Positions 31,847 to 43,727 are shown, counted from the first letter of the stretch. The stretch is DNA of 64,000 nt from Pseudoxanthomonas sp. z9 (GCF_006542425.1 NZ_VFID01000004.1:1-64000), one strand, 5' to 3'. Translations and numbers: made by a program. Notes: generated by a model not told the origin, from the sequence alone.

Positions 31847-32605
31847 TCAGCCCCGCTCCGCCGCCGCTTTCGCGATGGCGAGAAAATCGCGCGCCACCAA
31901 CGACGCACCACCCACCAGCCCTCCATCGACATCGGGCTGCGCGAACAGTTCCGCGGCGTTGTCGGGCTTGACGCTGCCGCCATACAGGATGGGCAGCGAA
32001 TCGGCGATTCTAGCATCGCGTCCGGCCACTTCGCCACGGATGAATGCATGAACGGCCTGGGCCTGGGCGGGGCTGGCGGTGCGGCCGGTGCCAATGGCCC
32101 AGACCGGTTCATAGGCCACGATGGCCCGTTCGAACGCTTCTACCCCCGCAGCGTCCAGGACCGCCCGCAGCTGCGCGCCGACCACCGCCTCGGTCTGCCC
32201 CGCGTCGCGCTGCGCCAGGCTTTCGCCCAGGCAAAGTACCGGCACCAGGCCCGCGTTGCGCGCGGCGATGAACTTGCGCGCGACCAGTTCGTTGTCCTCG
32301 TGATGGTACTGGCGGCGTTCGGAATGGCCGACCAGGCCATGGGTGGCGCCGACATCGACCAGCATCGAGGCGGAAACCTCGCCCGTATAGGCGCCCTTCT
32401 CGTTGCTGCTCACGTCCTGCGAACCCAGCGCGAAGCCCTGCGGCGCGTAGTCCTCGACCAGTTCGCCCAGATACGGCAGCGGCGGCAGGATCAGCACGTC
32501 CCCCCCCGCCAGTGGCAGGCCCGCGGCAATCTCGTCCATCAGGGCATAGGCGAACTGGCGGTCGCCGTGGAGCTTCCAGTTTCCGGCCACGATCTTGCGG
32601 CGCAT
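31847..32605 (-). CDS. tpiA: triose-phosphate isomerase
   Basis: TIM, 252 residues, interconverts dihydroxyacetone phosphate and glyceraldehyde 3-phosphate. Catalytic residues K11 (GNWKLHG), H94 (VGHSERR) and E166 (AYEPVWAIGTG) are all present, and the phosphate-binding ILYGGSVKPDNA follows. The start MRRKIVAGNWK at 32605 is the family start. It is divergent from the SDR gene at 32725 and is followed by secG. Confidence 0.98.
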   Translation of the reverse strand: MRRKIVAGNWKLHGDRQFAYALMDEIAAGLPLAGGDVLILPPLPYLGELVEDYAPQGFALGSQDVSSNEKGAYTGEVSASMLVDVGATHGLVGHSERRQYHHEDNELVARKFIAARNAGLVPVLCLGESLAQRDAGQTEAVVGAQLRAVLDAAGVEAFERAIVAYEPVWAIGTGRTASPAQAQAVHAFIRGEVAGRDARIADSLPILYGGSVKPDNAAELFAQPDVDGGLVGGASLVARDFLAIAKAAAERG

Positions 32606-32724
32606 AAGACCAATTCCTGTCCAGTGGGCGCGCAAGGATAGCCGATGTGGGATTTCCGGCAAGCGCGGCCGCACGCATTACCATGCGGCGGAACCCGAGT
32701 CTTGGCATCGACAGGAGTCCTCGC

Positions 32725-33528
32725 ATGTCCTCCACGCCTTCCGGCTACGCCCTGATCACCGGCGCCTCCAGCGGCATCGGCGCGGAAATCGCGCGCGAAT
32801 ATGCGCGCCGTGGCGTACCGCTGATCCTGACCGCACGCCGACAGGAGCGCCTGGATGCGCTGGCGGCGGAACTGCGCCCGCAGGTGCCGGTGGAAGTGAT
32901 TGCCGCCGACCTCGCCGCCGCCGATGGCGTGGCCGGCCTGTGCGAGGCCATCCAGGCGCGCGGCCTGGCCGTGCGCGTGCTGGTCAACAACGCGGGCTTC
33001 GGCGTGCCTGGCCGCTACCAGAACCGCGAATGGCCGGACCATGCCGCGTTCCTGCAGGTGATGATCCATGCGGTGTGCGAACTGACCTGGCGGCTGCTGC
33101 CCTCGCTGCGTGCTTTCCCGGACGGTCGCATCCTCAGCGTCGCCTCTTTCGCGGGGCTGATGCCGGGCTCCAACGGCCAGACCCTGTACGCCGCCGCCAA
33201 GGCCTTCCTGATCAAGTTCAGCGAGTCGCTGGCGCAGGAAAACGCCGACCGCGGCATGAAGGTCTGCGCGCTCTGTCCCGGCTTCACCTGGTCGGAATTC
33301 CACGACGTCACCGGCACCCGCGCGATGATGGACAAGCTGCCGAAGAAGCTGTGGCTGCAGGCCGACGCGGTGGCGCGCGCCGGCATCGACGGCCTGGAGC
33401 GCGGACGCGTGATCGTGGTGCCGGGCTGGCGCTACCGCCTGCTGCACGGAGTCACCCGGCACCTGTCGGATCACGCGCGGTTCCGGTTGATGAGCCGGAA
33501 TTCCTCACGGATCCGCAAGGTGGATTGA
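32725..33528 (+). CDS. short-chain dehydrogenase/reductase
   Basis: A 267-residue classical SDR. The NAD(P)-binding loop TGASSGIG is at residues 12-19, NNAG follows, and the catalytic Ser (VASFAG) and YAAAK pair are in place. The AR/RR-type sequence after the first helix (LTARRQERLDAL) favours NADPH. Similar proteins are annotated as DltE-like or ketoreductases; the substrate is unknown. The start ATG at 32725 has AGGAG upstream. The gene is alone on the + strand between two minus-strand genes. Confidence 0.9.
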   Translation: MSSTPSGYALITGASSGIGAEIAREYARRGVPLILTARRQERLDALAAELRPQVPVEVIAADLAAADGVAGLCEAIQARGLAVRVLVNNAGFGVPGRYQNREWPDHAAFLQVMIHAVCELTWRLLPSLRAFPDGRILSVASFAGLMPGSNGQTLYAAAKAFLIKFSESLAQENADRGMKVCALCPGFTWSEFHDVTGTRAMMDKLPKKLWLQADAVARAGIDGLERGRVIVVPGWRYRLLHGVTRHLSDHARFRLMSRNSSRIRKVD

Positions 33529-33575
33529 GCGGCGGGAAAATCTTGCGGGCGGTCGGAAATTCCGTCGCCGGATGG

Positions 33576-33608
33576 AAAAAAGCCCGCGGCCGGAGGCCGC
33601 TCCTGCGG
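33576..33608 (-). terminator. terminator after the 2-oxoglutarate oxygenase gene
   Basis: A GCGGCC/GGCCGC stem with 3-nt loop, flanked by CCCGC/GCGGG pairing, followed on the minus strand by GGGCTTTTTT. It sits between convergent genes and probably ends the minus-strand transcript. Confidence 0.75.
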
Positions 33609-33692
33609 GATTCCGCATTGCGCGCCCCAGAAGCGCCATTCCGGCGCGGGCCCTCTTGCCCGGGACAGCGGATGCCCGGGGCGATGCGTCCC

Positions 33693-34631
33693 TTACTTGA
33701 GCTTGATCTCGCGCAGGCGCTCTTCGAGGTAGCCCTGGGCGGTGATCGCCTCGGGATAGCGCTTGGGATTGTCGGTGCTGATCGTCGAGGGCAACACGTC
33801 GATCAGGAAATCCGGATTCGGGTGCAGGAAGAACGGCACCGAATAGCGCGGCTTGCGCGCCTCCTCGCCCGGCGGGTTCACCACCCGGTGGGTGGTGGAC
33901 GGATACACGTGGTTGGTCAGCCGCTGCAGCATGTCGCCGATGTTGACCACGATAGTGTCCGCGTCGGAGGTGAACGGCACCCACTCGCCCTGCTTGGACT
34001 TCACTTCCAGGCCGGCGGCACTGGCGCCGACCAGCAGGGTGATCAGGTTGATGTCCTCGTGTGCGCCGGCACGCACGTTGGGAATGTCGTCGGCGGTGAT
34101 CGGCGGATAGTGGATCGGCCGCAGGATCGAATTGCCGGAGTGGGTCTTGTCGGCGAAATAGTCCTCGGCCAGCCCGATGTGCAGCGCCAGCGCCGACAGC
34201 ACCCGCGCGCCCAATCTGTCCAGCGCGTCGTAGAGGCCGTAGCCATGTTTGCGGAATCCGGGCACTTCGTCCGGCCACAGGTTCGGCGGCATCACCTCGC
34301 GGTACTTCGAGTCATCGGGAATCTCGCGGCCGATATGCCAGAACTCCTTCAGATCGAAATGCCTGGAGTCCTTGGCGGTCTCCACGCCGAACGGCGTGTA
34401 GCCGCGCGCGCCGCCACCACCCGGCACGTGGTATTTGCGCTTGGTCTCCTCGGGCAACGCGAAGAAACGCTTGAACACCTCGTAGGCGGCATCGATATCG
34501 GCCTGCGGGATGCCATGGTTGCGGATGCCGGCAAAACCCCATTCGCGGTAGGCGGCGCCCAGTTCGGCCACGAAAGCCTCGCGGTCGGTGTCGAAACGGG
34601 TGATGTCCAGGGTGGGAATACGGGAACTCAT
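33693..34631 (-). CDS. isopenicillin N synthase-like 2-oxoglutarate/Fe(II) oxygenase
   Basis: A 312-residue non-heme iron oxygenase of the IPNS/plant-dioxygenase family. An N-terminal DIOX_N-like domain (residues 5-110, GFAGIRNHGI) precedes the double-stranded beta-helix core. The iron triad is H191, D193 (AHEDINLITLL) and H248 (STTHRV), and R262-x-S264 (RYSVPFF) should bind 2-oxoglutarate. Substrate is unknown; bacterial homologues of this length are scattered and no biosynthetic cluster is adjacent. It lies 68 bp downstream of glmM and may share its transcript. Confidence 0.9.
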   Translation of the reverse strand: MSSRIPTLDITRFDTDREAFVAELGAAYREWGFAGIRNHGIPQADIDAAYEVFKRFFALPEETKRKYHVPGGGGARGYTPFGVETAKDSRHFDLKEFWHIGREIPDDSKYREVMPPNLWPDEVPGFRKHGYGLYDALDRLGARVLSALALHIGLAEDYFADKTHSGNSILRPIHYPPITADDIPNVRAGAHEDINLITLLVGASAAGLEVKSKQGEWVPFTSDADTIVVNIGDMLQRLTNHVYPSTTHRVVNPPGEEARKPRYSVPFFLHPNPDFLIDVLPSTISTDNPKRYPEAITAQGYLEERLREIKLK

Positions 34632-34699
34632 TCACTTGCTCCAGGAAGGCGCGGCGGCATCATTCCAGCCGACCGGCGCCAGGATTGCATTGATCGGCC

Positions 34700-36043
34700 T
34701 CAAGCCGCGGCGGCGCGCACGGCCTCGGCCAGCTTCTCCAGCGTGGCCTGCATCAGCGCGTCGTCGTCGGCCTCGACGGTCACCCGCACCACCGGCTCGG
34801 TGCCGGACGGGCGCAGGAAGGCGCGGCCGCGGCCAGACACCGCCGCCTGCGCCTCGGCCAGCGCGGCCTGCACGCTGGCGGCCTCGGCCGGGCGTCCACC
34901 GTTGGCCAGTTTCACGTTGATGGTCTTCTGCGGCACCTTGGATAGGCCGGCCAGCGCCTGGCGCAGCGACTGCCCGCCACTCTTGAGCACTTCCAGCACC
35001 TGCAATGCGCTGACGATGGCGTCACCGGTGGTCGCGCGATCCAGGCACAGCAGGTGGCCTGAGGTTTCACCGCCCAGCACGCCGCCGCCCTCGACCAGGC
35101 CCTGGTGGACATAGCGATCGCCGACCTTGACCCGCACGAACGGCACCTGGCGCTCGGCCAGCGCGCGCTCCAGACCGTAGTTGGTCATCAGCGTGCCGAT
35201 CACCGCGCCCTTCAGGCGCCCGCTCTGCTGCCAGGCGGTGGCCAGTACGTACAGCAGGTCGTCGCCATCGACCGGATTGCCCTGGTCGTCGGCCATCAGC
35301 ACGCGATCGCCGTCGCCGTCGAAGGCGATGCCCAGATCCGCGCCGGTCTCGCGCACCTTGCGGGCGAGATTGTCGATGTGCATCGAACCGACGCCGTCGT
35401 TGATGTTCAGGCCGTTGGGCTCGGCGCCGATGGTGATGACGTCCGCCCCCAGCTCACGGAACAGCAGCGGGGCGATGTGGTAGGTCGCGCCATGCGCGCA
35501 GTCCAGCACGATCTTCAGGCCGCGCAGGTCGAAGCCACGCGGCACGCTGGCCTTGCAGAACTCGATGTAGCGGCCGACCACGTCGCGGCTGCGGATGGCC
35601 TTGCCCAGCTTTTCCGACTCGACGGTGACGAAATCGCCGTCCAGCGCCGCTTCGATCGCCGCCTCGGTGGCGTCGTCCAGCTTCTCGCCCTCGGCCGAGA
35701 AGAACTTGATGCCGTTGTCATAGTGCGGGTTGTGCGAAGCACTGATGACGATGCCCGCGTCGGCGCCGAGGGTACGCGACAGGAACGCCACCGCCGGGGT
35801 CGGCATCGGCCCCATCAGCTGCACGTCGGCGCCGGCGGCGACCAGCCCGGCTTCCAGCGCGGCTTCGAACATGTAGCCGGAAATGCGGGTGTCCTTGCCG
35901 ATCACCACCGTCGGGCGGCGACCATTGCGCTCGGCCAGTACGCGCCCCAGCGCGTTGCCCAGGCGCAGGACGAAATCGGCCGAGATCGGGCCCTGCCCGA
36001 CCCGCCCGCGGATGCCGTCGGTGCCGAAATACTTGCGACTCAT
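34700..36043 (-). CDS. glmM: phosphoglucosamine mutase
   Basis: GlmM, 447 residues, converts glucosamine 6-phosphate to glucosamine 1-phosphate for UDP-GlcNAc, hence peptidoglycan and LPS. The phosphoserine is S103 in [11 protein letters not shown]; the metal loop DGDGDR and sugar-binding GETSGH are present, and the C-terminal phosphate-binding loop [11 protein letters not shown] ends the protein. Family-standard N-terminus [13 protein letters not shown]. It follows accD by 16 bp. Confidence 0.98.
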   Translation of the reverse strand: MSRKYFGTDGIRGRVGQGPISADFVLRLGNALGRVLAERNGRRPTVVIGKDTRISGYMFEAALEAGLVAAGADVQLMGPMPTPAVAFLSRTLGADAGIVISASHNPHYDNGIKFFSAEGEKLDDATEAAIEAALDGDFVTVESEKLGKAIRSRDVVGRYIEFCKASVPRGFDLRGLKIVLDCAHGATYHIAPLLFRELGADVITIGAEPNGLNINDGVGSMHIDNLARKVRETGADLGIAFDGDGDRVLMADDQGNPVDGDDLLYVLATAWQQSGRLKGAVIGTLMTNYGLERALAERQVPFVRVKVGDRYVHQGLVEGGGVLGGETSGHLLCLDRATTGDAIVSALQVLEVLKSGGQSLRQALAGLSKVPQKTINVKLANGGRPAEAASVQAALAEAQAAVSGRGRAFLRPSGTEPVVRVTVEADDDALMQATLEKLAEAVRAAAA

Positions 36044-36059
36044 CAGGTTGCCTCCTTGC

Positions 36060-36950
<891 letters not shown>

Positions 36951-36974
36951 GCGTTATCGACAATCCCGTTCAGG

Positions 36975-36995
36975 TGCCCATCCCGCGGATGGGCA
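36975..36995. repeat. perfect 9-bp inverted repeat between trpA and accD
   Basis: Arms TGCCCATCC (36975-36983) and GGATGGGCA (36987-36995) flank CGC. No T run follows on either strand, so it is not a standard terminator; it could be an RNA structure in the accD leader. Confidence 0.6.
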
Positions 36996-37052
36996 GACGG
37001 GTCAGTTTAGCAGGCCGTCCAAGGCCGCCCGTCACCCCCGGCGGGTGCGGGC

Positions 37053-37859
37053 TCAGGGCTGGTCCAAGGCCTGCCGGAGCGGGGCCAGGAATGCGGCCGC
37101 GCGGGCGGGCGCGGTTTCGGCGGCATCGGGACGGGCCAGTTCGGTGACCAGCGCGCTGCCTACCACCACCCCGTCGGCGTCCGCCGCCATGGCACGGGCG
37201 CTGGCGGCATCCCGGATGCCGAAGCCGGCGGCGACCGGCGCCTTGGCCAGGGAACGGATGCGGCGCAGCCGGTCGCCGGCGGCGCGGGTATCCAGGCGTT
37301 CGGACGCGCCGGTGACGCCGGCGAAGCTGACGTAGTACAGGTAGCCCTGGGCTTCTTCACAGAGCATGGCCATGCGCTCGTCGGAGGTGGTCGGCGAAGC
37401 GAGCATGATCAGGGCCAGGCCGTGCCGGTTGAAGGCGGCGCGGGTTTCGTCGGCCTCTTCCGGCGGCAGGTCCACCAGCAGCACGCCGTCCACCCCCGCC
37501 TGCACGGCCGCTTCGGCGAAGCGCACCGTGCCGTGGATCTCGACCGGGTTCAGGTACCCCATCAGGACGACGGGGGTAGCCGTGTCCTGCTTGCGGAACG
37601 ACGCCACGGCATCGAGCACGTAGCGCAGGCCGGCACCACGTGCCAGCGCGCGCTCGGAGCTGCGCTGGATGGTCGGGCCGTCGGCCATCGGATCGGAGAA
37701 CGGGACGCCGAGTTCGATCACGTCGGCGCCCGCCTCCACCAGCGCGTGCATCACCGGCACGGTGTCCTCCAACGAAGGATCCCCGGCGGTGATGAACGGA
37801 ATGAGCGCCTTGCGGCCGGCGGCGCGCAATTCCGAAAAGCGCTGGTCGAATCGGCTCAT
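37053..37859 (-). CDS. trpA: tryptophan synthase alpha subunit
   Basis: TrpA, 268 residues, cleaves indole-3-glycerol phosphate to indole, which is channelled to TrpB. Catalytic E49 (ADVIELGVPFSDPMAD) and D60 are present, as are the GVTGASERLD phosphate-binding segment and the GFGIRDAASA region. It overlaps the preceding DUF3144 gene by 4 bp (ATGA). Confidence 0.98.
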   Translation of the reverse strand: MSRFDQRFSELRAAGRKALIPFITAGDPSLEDTVPVMHALVEAGADVIELGVPFSDPMADGPTIQRSSERALARGAGLRYVLDAVASFRKQDTATPVVLMGYLNPVEIHGTVRFAEAAVQAGVDGVLLVDLPPEEADETRAAFNRHGLALIMLASPTTSDERMAMLCEEAQGYLYYVSFAGVTGASERLDTRAAGDRLRRIRSLAKAPVAAGFGIRDAASARAMAADADGVVVGSALVTELARPDAAETAPARAAAFLAPLRQALDQP

Positions 37860-38245
37860 TCCGGCTTGGTTTCCTGGTTGTCCGTCGAGCCGGCCTGCGC
37901 TTCGTTGAAGGCGGCGTATTCGGCGGCCAGTTCCGATTCGCCGACGTTCAGGCCGCGCTCGGCTCCCAGCGCGTCCAGGTGCTCGTTGAGCATCCGCCGG
38001 TACATGTTGGTCATGTAGTCGAGGAAATCCTTGCGCGAAGCCGCGGCGTCACCTTCGAAGGACAGGTAGACGTGCGAGTTGAAACGCGCGGCGGCATACA
38101 GCGAGGCGACGCTGATGCGCTTGAGGCCCTGCTGCTTGGCCTGGCGGTTGGTCAGTTCCAGGTACTCGTTGACGCAGGTGAAGAAGGCCGGATCGAGCTG
38201 GTTCGGATTCTGCTGGGCCTGCGGATCGTTCTGCTGTTCGGTCAT
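37856..38245 (-). CDS. DUF3144 domain-containing protein
   Basis: A 129-residue soluble protein of the DUF3144 family, function unknown. The central part (residues ~22-100) is helical, with conserved-looking FFTCVNEYLELTNRQAKQQG and SLYAAARFNSHVYL; both ends are Gln/Asp/Glu-rich and flexible. It has no signal peptide or membrane segment. It lies between trpB (9 bp) and trpA (4-bp overlap), so it is made together with tryptophan synthase, though nothing in the sequence proves a role in tryptophan synthesis. Confidence 0.8.
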   Translation of the reverse strand: MTEQQNDPQAQQNPNQLDPAFFTCVNEYLELTNRQAKQQGLKRISVASLYAAARFNSHVYLSFEGDAAASRKDFLDYMTNMYRRMLNEHLDALGAERGLNVGESELAAEYAAFNEAQAGSTDNQETKPE

Positions 38246-38254
38246 TGCACTGCC

Positions 38255-39472
<1,218 letters not shown>

Positions 39473-39530
39473 GGACAGCGGCGGCGCGAATGGGCGGATG
39501 CCGAGCATAACGCACACATCCTCCAGCAAG

Positions 39531-39553
39531 AATCGATGATTTCTGCATGATTC
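39531..39553. promoter_or_regulatory. candidate operator between trpB and the LysR gene
   Basis: GAATC-GAT-GATTC (39531-39543) is an interrupted palindrome, and ATGATTC occurs twice in direct repeat (39537-39543 and 39547-39553). LysR-type regulators bind interrupted dyads in such divergent regions; this 101-bp spacer would serve trpB and the regulator. Confidence 0.45.
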
Positions 39554-39573
39554 GTGAGATAAACTTACATGTC

Positions 39574-40467
39574 ATGACCGCCCGCCTGCCTTCGCTCAAC
39601 GCCCTGCGCGCCTTCGAGGCCGCGGCCCGGCTGGGCGGCGTCAGCCAGGCCGCGCGGGAGCTGCATGTCACCCATGGCGCTGTCAGCCGCCAGATCCGGT
39701 TGCTGGAAGCGGAGCTGGGACTGATGCTGTTCTCCCGCGAAGGACGTGGGCTGCGGCTCACCCCGGCGGGCCGGCAGTTGCAGGAAGCCGCCGCGGCCGC
39801 CTTCGCCCGGTTGCAGGACGCCACCGCCCGGCTGCGCCGCGATACGCCGTCGGCGCTGGTGCTGGGCTGTCCGGGCAGCCTGCTCGCGCGCTGGATGATT
39901 CCCCGCATGGAACGGCTCGGGCGGGACCTGCCCGGCCTGACCCTGCACCTGGCCGCGCAGGAAGACGGCTTCGACAGGGAACTGACCGGACTGGACGCCG
40001 CCCTGCTGCTGGCCGAGCCGCCGTGGCCGTCCGGCTGGCAGGTCCGCGAGCTGGCGCCGGAGCGGATCGGCCCGGTGGTGAGCCCGCGCCATCCCGCCAG
40101 CCGCGATCCCGGCCGCCTGCTGGAAGAGCCGCTGCTGCACACCGCATCGCGGCCACAGGCCTGGCCGGCCTGGGCCGCCCGGCACGGCATCGATCCCGAC
40201 CGCCTGCGTTACGGCAGCGGATTCGAGCACCTCTACTACCTGCTGGAAGCCGCGCTTGCCGGGATGGGCACGGCCATCGCCCCCGAACCGCTGGTGGCCG
40301 CGGATCTGGCCGCCGGCCGCCTGCTCGCTCCCTGGGGATTCAGCATGACCGGCGGCGCCTGGATTCTCGCCACCCGACGCGGCCCGTTGGATCCGCGGGT
40401 GGACCGGCTGGGCGACTGGCTCGAACGGGAACTCGCCGCCGATGCGACGGCTCCGGTGCCGGCCTAG
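39574..40467 (+). CDS. LysR-family transcriptional regulator next to trpB
   Basis: A LysR-type regulator of 297 residues from ATG 39574 ([21 protein letters not shown]). The winged helix-turn-helix is at about 6-64 ([26 protein letters not shown]), followed by an effector-binding domain. The GcvA-like pattern is visible. In Pseudomonas the LysR regulator TrpI is divergent from trpBA and activates it in response to indoleglycerol phosphate; the same arrangement here suggests a TrpI-like role, but the effector cannot be read from sequence. It ends converging on trpF (stop codons overlap the two strands by 4 bp). Confidence 0.88.
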   Translation: MTARLPSLNALRAFEAAARLGGVSQAARELHVTHGAVSRQIRLLEAELGLMLFSREGRGLRLTPAGRQLQEAAAAAFARLQDATARLRRDTPSALVLGCPGSLLARWMIPRMERLGRDLPGLTLHLAAQEDGFDRELTGLDAALLLAEPPWPSGWQVRELAPERIGPVVSPRHPASRDPGRLLEEPLLHTASRPQAWPAWAARHGIDPDRLRYGSGFEHLYYLLEAALAGMGTAIAPEPLVAADLAAGRLLAPWGFSMTGGAWILATRRGPLDPRVDRLGDWLERELAADATAPVPA

Positions 40468-41108
40468 CCAGACTGCTGGGCGCGCTGATCCGCGTAGCGG
40501 ACCGCATCGACGAACTGGCGCATCTTCTCCGCATCCTTCACCCCGGGCGCGGATTCGATGCCGCTGGATATATCCACGCCCCAGGGGTGCGCGGTGCGGA
40601 CCGCGACGGCCACGTTGTCCACCGACAGTCCACCGGCCAGCAGATACGGCCGCTCGGTCGCCTGCGGCATCTGTTTCCAGTCGAAACGCTTGCCGCTGCC
40701 ACCCTGCTCGCCCGCGGCGTGGCCGTCGAACAGGAAGCCATGCGCGGAGGGATAGCGCGCGATCGCGCTGAAGGCGCTCTCGCCGGCCCCGCCCATCGCG
40801 ATGGCTTTCAGGAATGGCACGGCGAAGCCGGCGCAGAACGCATCCTCTTCGCCACCATGGAACTGCAGCAGATCCGGACGCACGTGCTCAATCACGCCTT
40901 CCACGTCATCGGCACTGTTGTCCATCATCAACGCCACCACCGCGATTTCCTCGGGCACCAGATCGCGCAACATGCGCGCCTGTCCGATCAGCAACCGGCG
41001 CGGGCTGCGTGGCGCGAACACCAGGCCGACGTAGTCCACGCCCAGTTCCACCGCGGTACGCACGTCCTCGGCTCGGGTCAGTCCACAGAATTTGATGCGG
41101 GTGGGCAT
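40464..41108 (-). CDS. trpF: phosphoribosylanthranilate isomerase
   Basis: TrpF, 214 residues, a TIM-barrel enzyme of tryptophan synthesis. Catalytic Cys is in IKFCGLTR and the general acid Asp in [22 protein letters not shown] and [10 protein letters not shown] are family motifs. The start codon ATG 41108 gives the usual N-terminus (MPTRIKFCG), but three GATTCCC repeats stand directly before it with no ribosome binding site. An in-frame ATG at 41141, preceded by a purine-rich GGGTGG, would add 11 residues encoded by the repeat (MLFPIPDSRFP). It is far from trpBA, separated by the LysR gene. Confidence 0.95.
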   Translation of the reverse strand: MPTRIKFCGLTRAEDVRTAVELGVDYVGLVFAPRSPRRLLIGQARMLRDLVPEEIAVVALMMDNSADDVEGVIEHVRPDLLQFHGGEEDAFCAGFAVPFLKAIAMGGAGESAFSAIARYPSAHGFLFDGHAAGEQGGSGKRFDWKQMPQATERPYLLAGGLSVDNVAVAVRTAHPWGVDISSGIESAPGVKDAEKMRQFVDAVRYADQRAQQSG

Positions 41109-41134
41109 GGGGAATCGGGAATCGGGAATCGGGA
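41109..41134. repeat. GGGAATC heptad array at the trpF start
   Basis: Three GGGAATC units on the + strand plus a partial fourth (GATTCCC on the coding strand), ending at the base before the trpF ATG. Same heptad and same orientation relative to the gene as at rbfA (10568-10598). Confidence 0.85.
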
Positions 41135-41203
41135 AGAGCATCCGCGCCACCCTACCCTCCACGCAAGCGCCGGCGCGTGACGGCCAGGTGCGTGGGCCGC
41201 GGG

Positions 41204-41992
41204 TCAATCCGGCAGGGTCACTTCGGGCGGCAATCGCCAATGCGACGGATACAGCGGACTGACGAACACCAGGCCGTCGGGCGGCGCGGTCGGCCCGGCG
41301 ACGGTGCGGTCGCGACCGGCGAGCAACTCCGCGATCCAGCTTTCCGGTTTCTCGCCACGCCCGACCACCAGCAGCGACCCGACGATGTTGCGCACCATGT
41401 GGTGCAGGAACGCGTTGGCCTGCACGTCGACCCGGACCTGTTCGCCCTCGCGCCGCACCGAAATCGCCTGCAGGTCGCGGAACGCGTGCGGCGACTGGCA
41501 ATGCACGGTCCGGAACGCGTTGAAATCATTCTCGCCGAGCAGCGCCTGCGCGGCGCGGTGCATCGCGTCCGCATCCAGCGGCATCCGCTCCCAGCTCAGC
41601 GTGTGCCGGTCCAGCGCGGGACGGACGATGCGGTTGACCAGGCGATAACGGTAACGGCGCGCCCGCGCGGAAAAGCGCGCATTGAAGTCGTCCGGCACCG
41701 GCTGGCACCAACGCACGCATACCGCGGGCGGGAGATTGGCGGTTGCGCCCAGCACCCAGCTGCGGGGATCGCGCGGCGCATCGCTGTCGAAATGGACCAC
41801 CTGGCACTGCGCGTGCACGCCTGCGTCGGTACGCCCCGCGCAGATCGTATCGATCTGCGCATTGGCCACCCGCGAGAGTGCGTTTTCCAGCACCGATTGC
41901 ACGCTGGTCTCGTCCGGCGTGCCGGACTTGCTCAGGCGCTGCCAACCCTGGAAACCGCTGCCGTCGTATTCGACGCCCAGCGCGTACCTCAT
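41204..41992 (-). CDS. truA: tRNA pseudouridine(38-40) synthase
   Basis: TruA, 262 residues, modifies U38-U40 of the anticodon stem-loop. The catalytic aspartate is D56 in [21 protein letters not shown] at the N-terminus and [11 protein letters not shown] near residue 195 are family motifs. The ATG at 41992 is used; the TTG before it is unlikely. It lies 19 bp after fimV, the same order (fimV-truA-trpF) seen in Pseudomonas. Confidence 0.97.
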   Translation of the reverse strand: MRYALGVEYDGSGFQGWQRLSKSGTPDETSVQSVLENALSRVANAQIDTICAGRTDAGVHAQCQVVHFDSDAPRDPRSWVLGATANLPPAVCVRWCQPVPDDFNARFSARARRYRYRLVNRIVRPALDRHTLSWERMPLDADAMHRAAQALLGENDFNAFRTVHCQSPHAFRDLQAISVRREGEQVRVDVQANAFLHHMVRNIVGSLLVVGRGEKPESWIAELLAGRDRTVAGPTAPPDGLVFVSPLYPSHWRLPPEVTLPD

Positions 41993-42011
41993 CAACGACT
42001 CCTTGCCCGCA

Positions 42012-43727
42012 TCAGCCGAGTTCGCGCAGCAATTGCAGGGCTTCCTGGCGCGCGGCCTCGTCGTTGCCGGCCGCCACCTCGTTCAACAGATCGCGCGCGG
42101 TGACGGTGTCGCCCAGGTCCAGGTACGCGACCGCCAGTTCCAGCCGTTCGCGGCCGGCCGGGGCCGGATTCAACGGCGCCACGCGGGCGACCGGATCCAC
42201 CGCCGGTTCGCCGCCGGAGTGCCAGGTCGGCGAATTCGATTTGACCGGCGCGGCCGGCGTGACCGGGACCGCCGGTGCCGCCACTGGAGCGGATTCGCGG
42301 GGAGCCTCGGGTTGCGGCGCATCCTCCGCCGGCTCGGCGACCACCGGCGCAGCCGTTGCCACCGGTGTCTCGAACAGCGGTTTGCGCGAGACCGGCTTCG
42401 GCGGCGAGGTGCGCTGGCGACGGCTGCTGATCAACCAGGCCAGTGCGCCGACGATCAGCAGCGCCCAGCCGATCCACGCCCATAGCGGCGTTCCCTGCGA
42501 TGGCCCCTGCGACGGGTCATTCGTCTGCGCCAGCCGTTGCTGGGCGGCGGCCAGATCGCTGTCCTTCATCGCAATCAGCTTGTCCTGCTGCTGCTTGAGT
42601 TTTTCCAGTTCGGCGACCTGCGCGCGCAGTTCCTGCACTTCGGATTCGCGGGCGGCCAGGTCTTCCTTGCTCTGTTGCAGTTGTTCGTTCGCCAGCATGT
42701 CGCCCTCGCCACCGGCTTCGACGCCGGATTGTGTTCCCGCCCGTGCCGCCGCGCCCGCCAGCGGCGGCGCGATTTCCAGGCGGGCTTCCGCTGTGCGCGA
42801 CGGCGCTTCGGCCGCCGGTGATGCCGTGGTCGCCGCGATCGCCGCCGGTTGCGGAATCGGCCGGCGCGCCTGCCGCCATTCGTCGATCTGGTTGCGCACC
42901 AGCGCCGCGGCTTCGGCCTGCCCCAGCCCGGCGACTTCGCCCGAGGCCGGGATGCGCAACACCGCACCCTGTTTCAGACGGTTGATGTTGCCGCCGATGA
43001 ATGCCTCGGGATTCGCGCGCAGCAACGCGATCATGGTCTGGTCGAGGCTGCTTCCGCCACCGATATCGCGCGCGATCGCCGACAGGGTCTGTCCGCGGGC
43101 GACGGTCAATTGATCACCCGCCTGGGCGACCGGGGCCGGTGCCGGCGGCACCGCCGCGGTTGCCCCGGCGGGAGCCGCGGTTGTCGGTGCCGGCGCCGGT
43201 GGCGCATCGGTGGGCCGCGCGGGTTCGACCGTCGCGACCGGCGGCTCGGCCGGACGCACGATCGCGTCGTCCGGCGCGGCCTGGGGGGCGTCGATGACCG
43301 GCTGGGCGGCGGCCGCGACCGCGCCCGGCGAATCGACCATCGCCGAGTACTCGCGCACCAGCCGGCCCTGGCCCCAGTCCACCTCGACCAGGAAGTTGAG
43401 CACCGGCACGGTGACCGGCTCCTGCGTGGTGACCCGGATCACCGGGCGCCCCGCTTCGTCCAGCGCCACCGCGAAATCGAGGTTGCCGACCAGGCCGGTG
43501 GGTCTGGGCAGGCCGACCCGCTCGAAGGTGGTGGGAGAAGCGAGCTGGGCGCGCAATTGCTCCAGCTCGCCCGGCTCGCTGGAGATGATCGGGATCTCGG
43601 CCAGCAGCGGCTGTCCGGGCGCTGATTTCACCCGGATCTCGCCCAGCCCCAGCGCCAGCGCCGAGCTGCTGATCAACAGCAGCGCCAGCGCGGCCAGGCC
43701 ACGCCATCGGTATCCCGCCCTCGGCAT
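42012..43727 (-). CDS. fimV: FimV/HubP-like polar pilus assembly protein, short form
   Basis: A 571-residue protein of the FimV family, inner-membrane proteins needed for type IV pilus assembly, twitching and pole organisation. Order: signal peptide (1-26), periplasmic FimV N-terminal domain ([20 protein letters not shown]), Pro/Ala-rich linker, LysM peptidoglycan-binding domain (~204-257), coiled coil ([20 protein letters not shown] onward), one transmembrane helix (~415-431), cytoplasmic linker and a short C-terminal TPR-like cap ([20 protein letters not shown]) typical of the family. It is much shorter than the ~900-residue P. aeruginosa protein because the acidic cytoplasmic region is reduced. 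Confidence 0.92.
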   Translation of the reverse strand: MPRAGYRWRGLAALALLLISSSALALGLGEIRVKSAPGQPLLAEIPIISSEPGELEQLRAQLASPTTFERVGLPRPTGLVGNLDFAVALDEAGRPVIRVTTQEPVTVPVLNFLVEVDWGQGRLVREYSAMVDSPGAVAAAAQPVIDAPQAAPDDAIVRPAEPPVATVEPARPTDAPPAPAPTTAAPAGATAAVPPAPAPVAQAGDQLTVARGQTLSAIARDIGGGSSLDQTMIALLRANPEAFIGGNINRLKQGAVLRIPASGEVAGLGQAEAAALVRNQIDEWRQARRPIPQPAAIAATTASPAAEAPSRTAEARLEIAPPLAGAAARAGTQSGVEAGGEGDMLANEQLQQSKEDLAARESEVQELRAQVAELEKLKQQQDKLIAMKDSDLAAAQQRLAQTNDPSQGPSQGTPLWAWIGWALLIVGALAWLISSRRQRTSPPKPVSRKPLFETPVATAAPVVAEPAEDAPQPEAPRESAPVAAPAVPVTPAAPVKSNSPTWHSGGEPAVDPVARVAPLNPAPAGRERLELAVAYLDLGDTVTARDLLNEVAAGNDEAARQEALQLLRELG

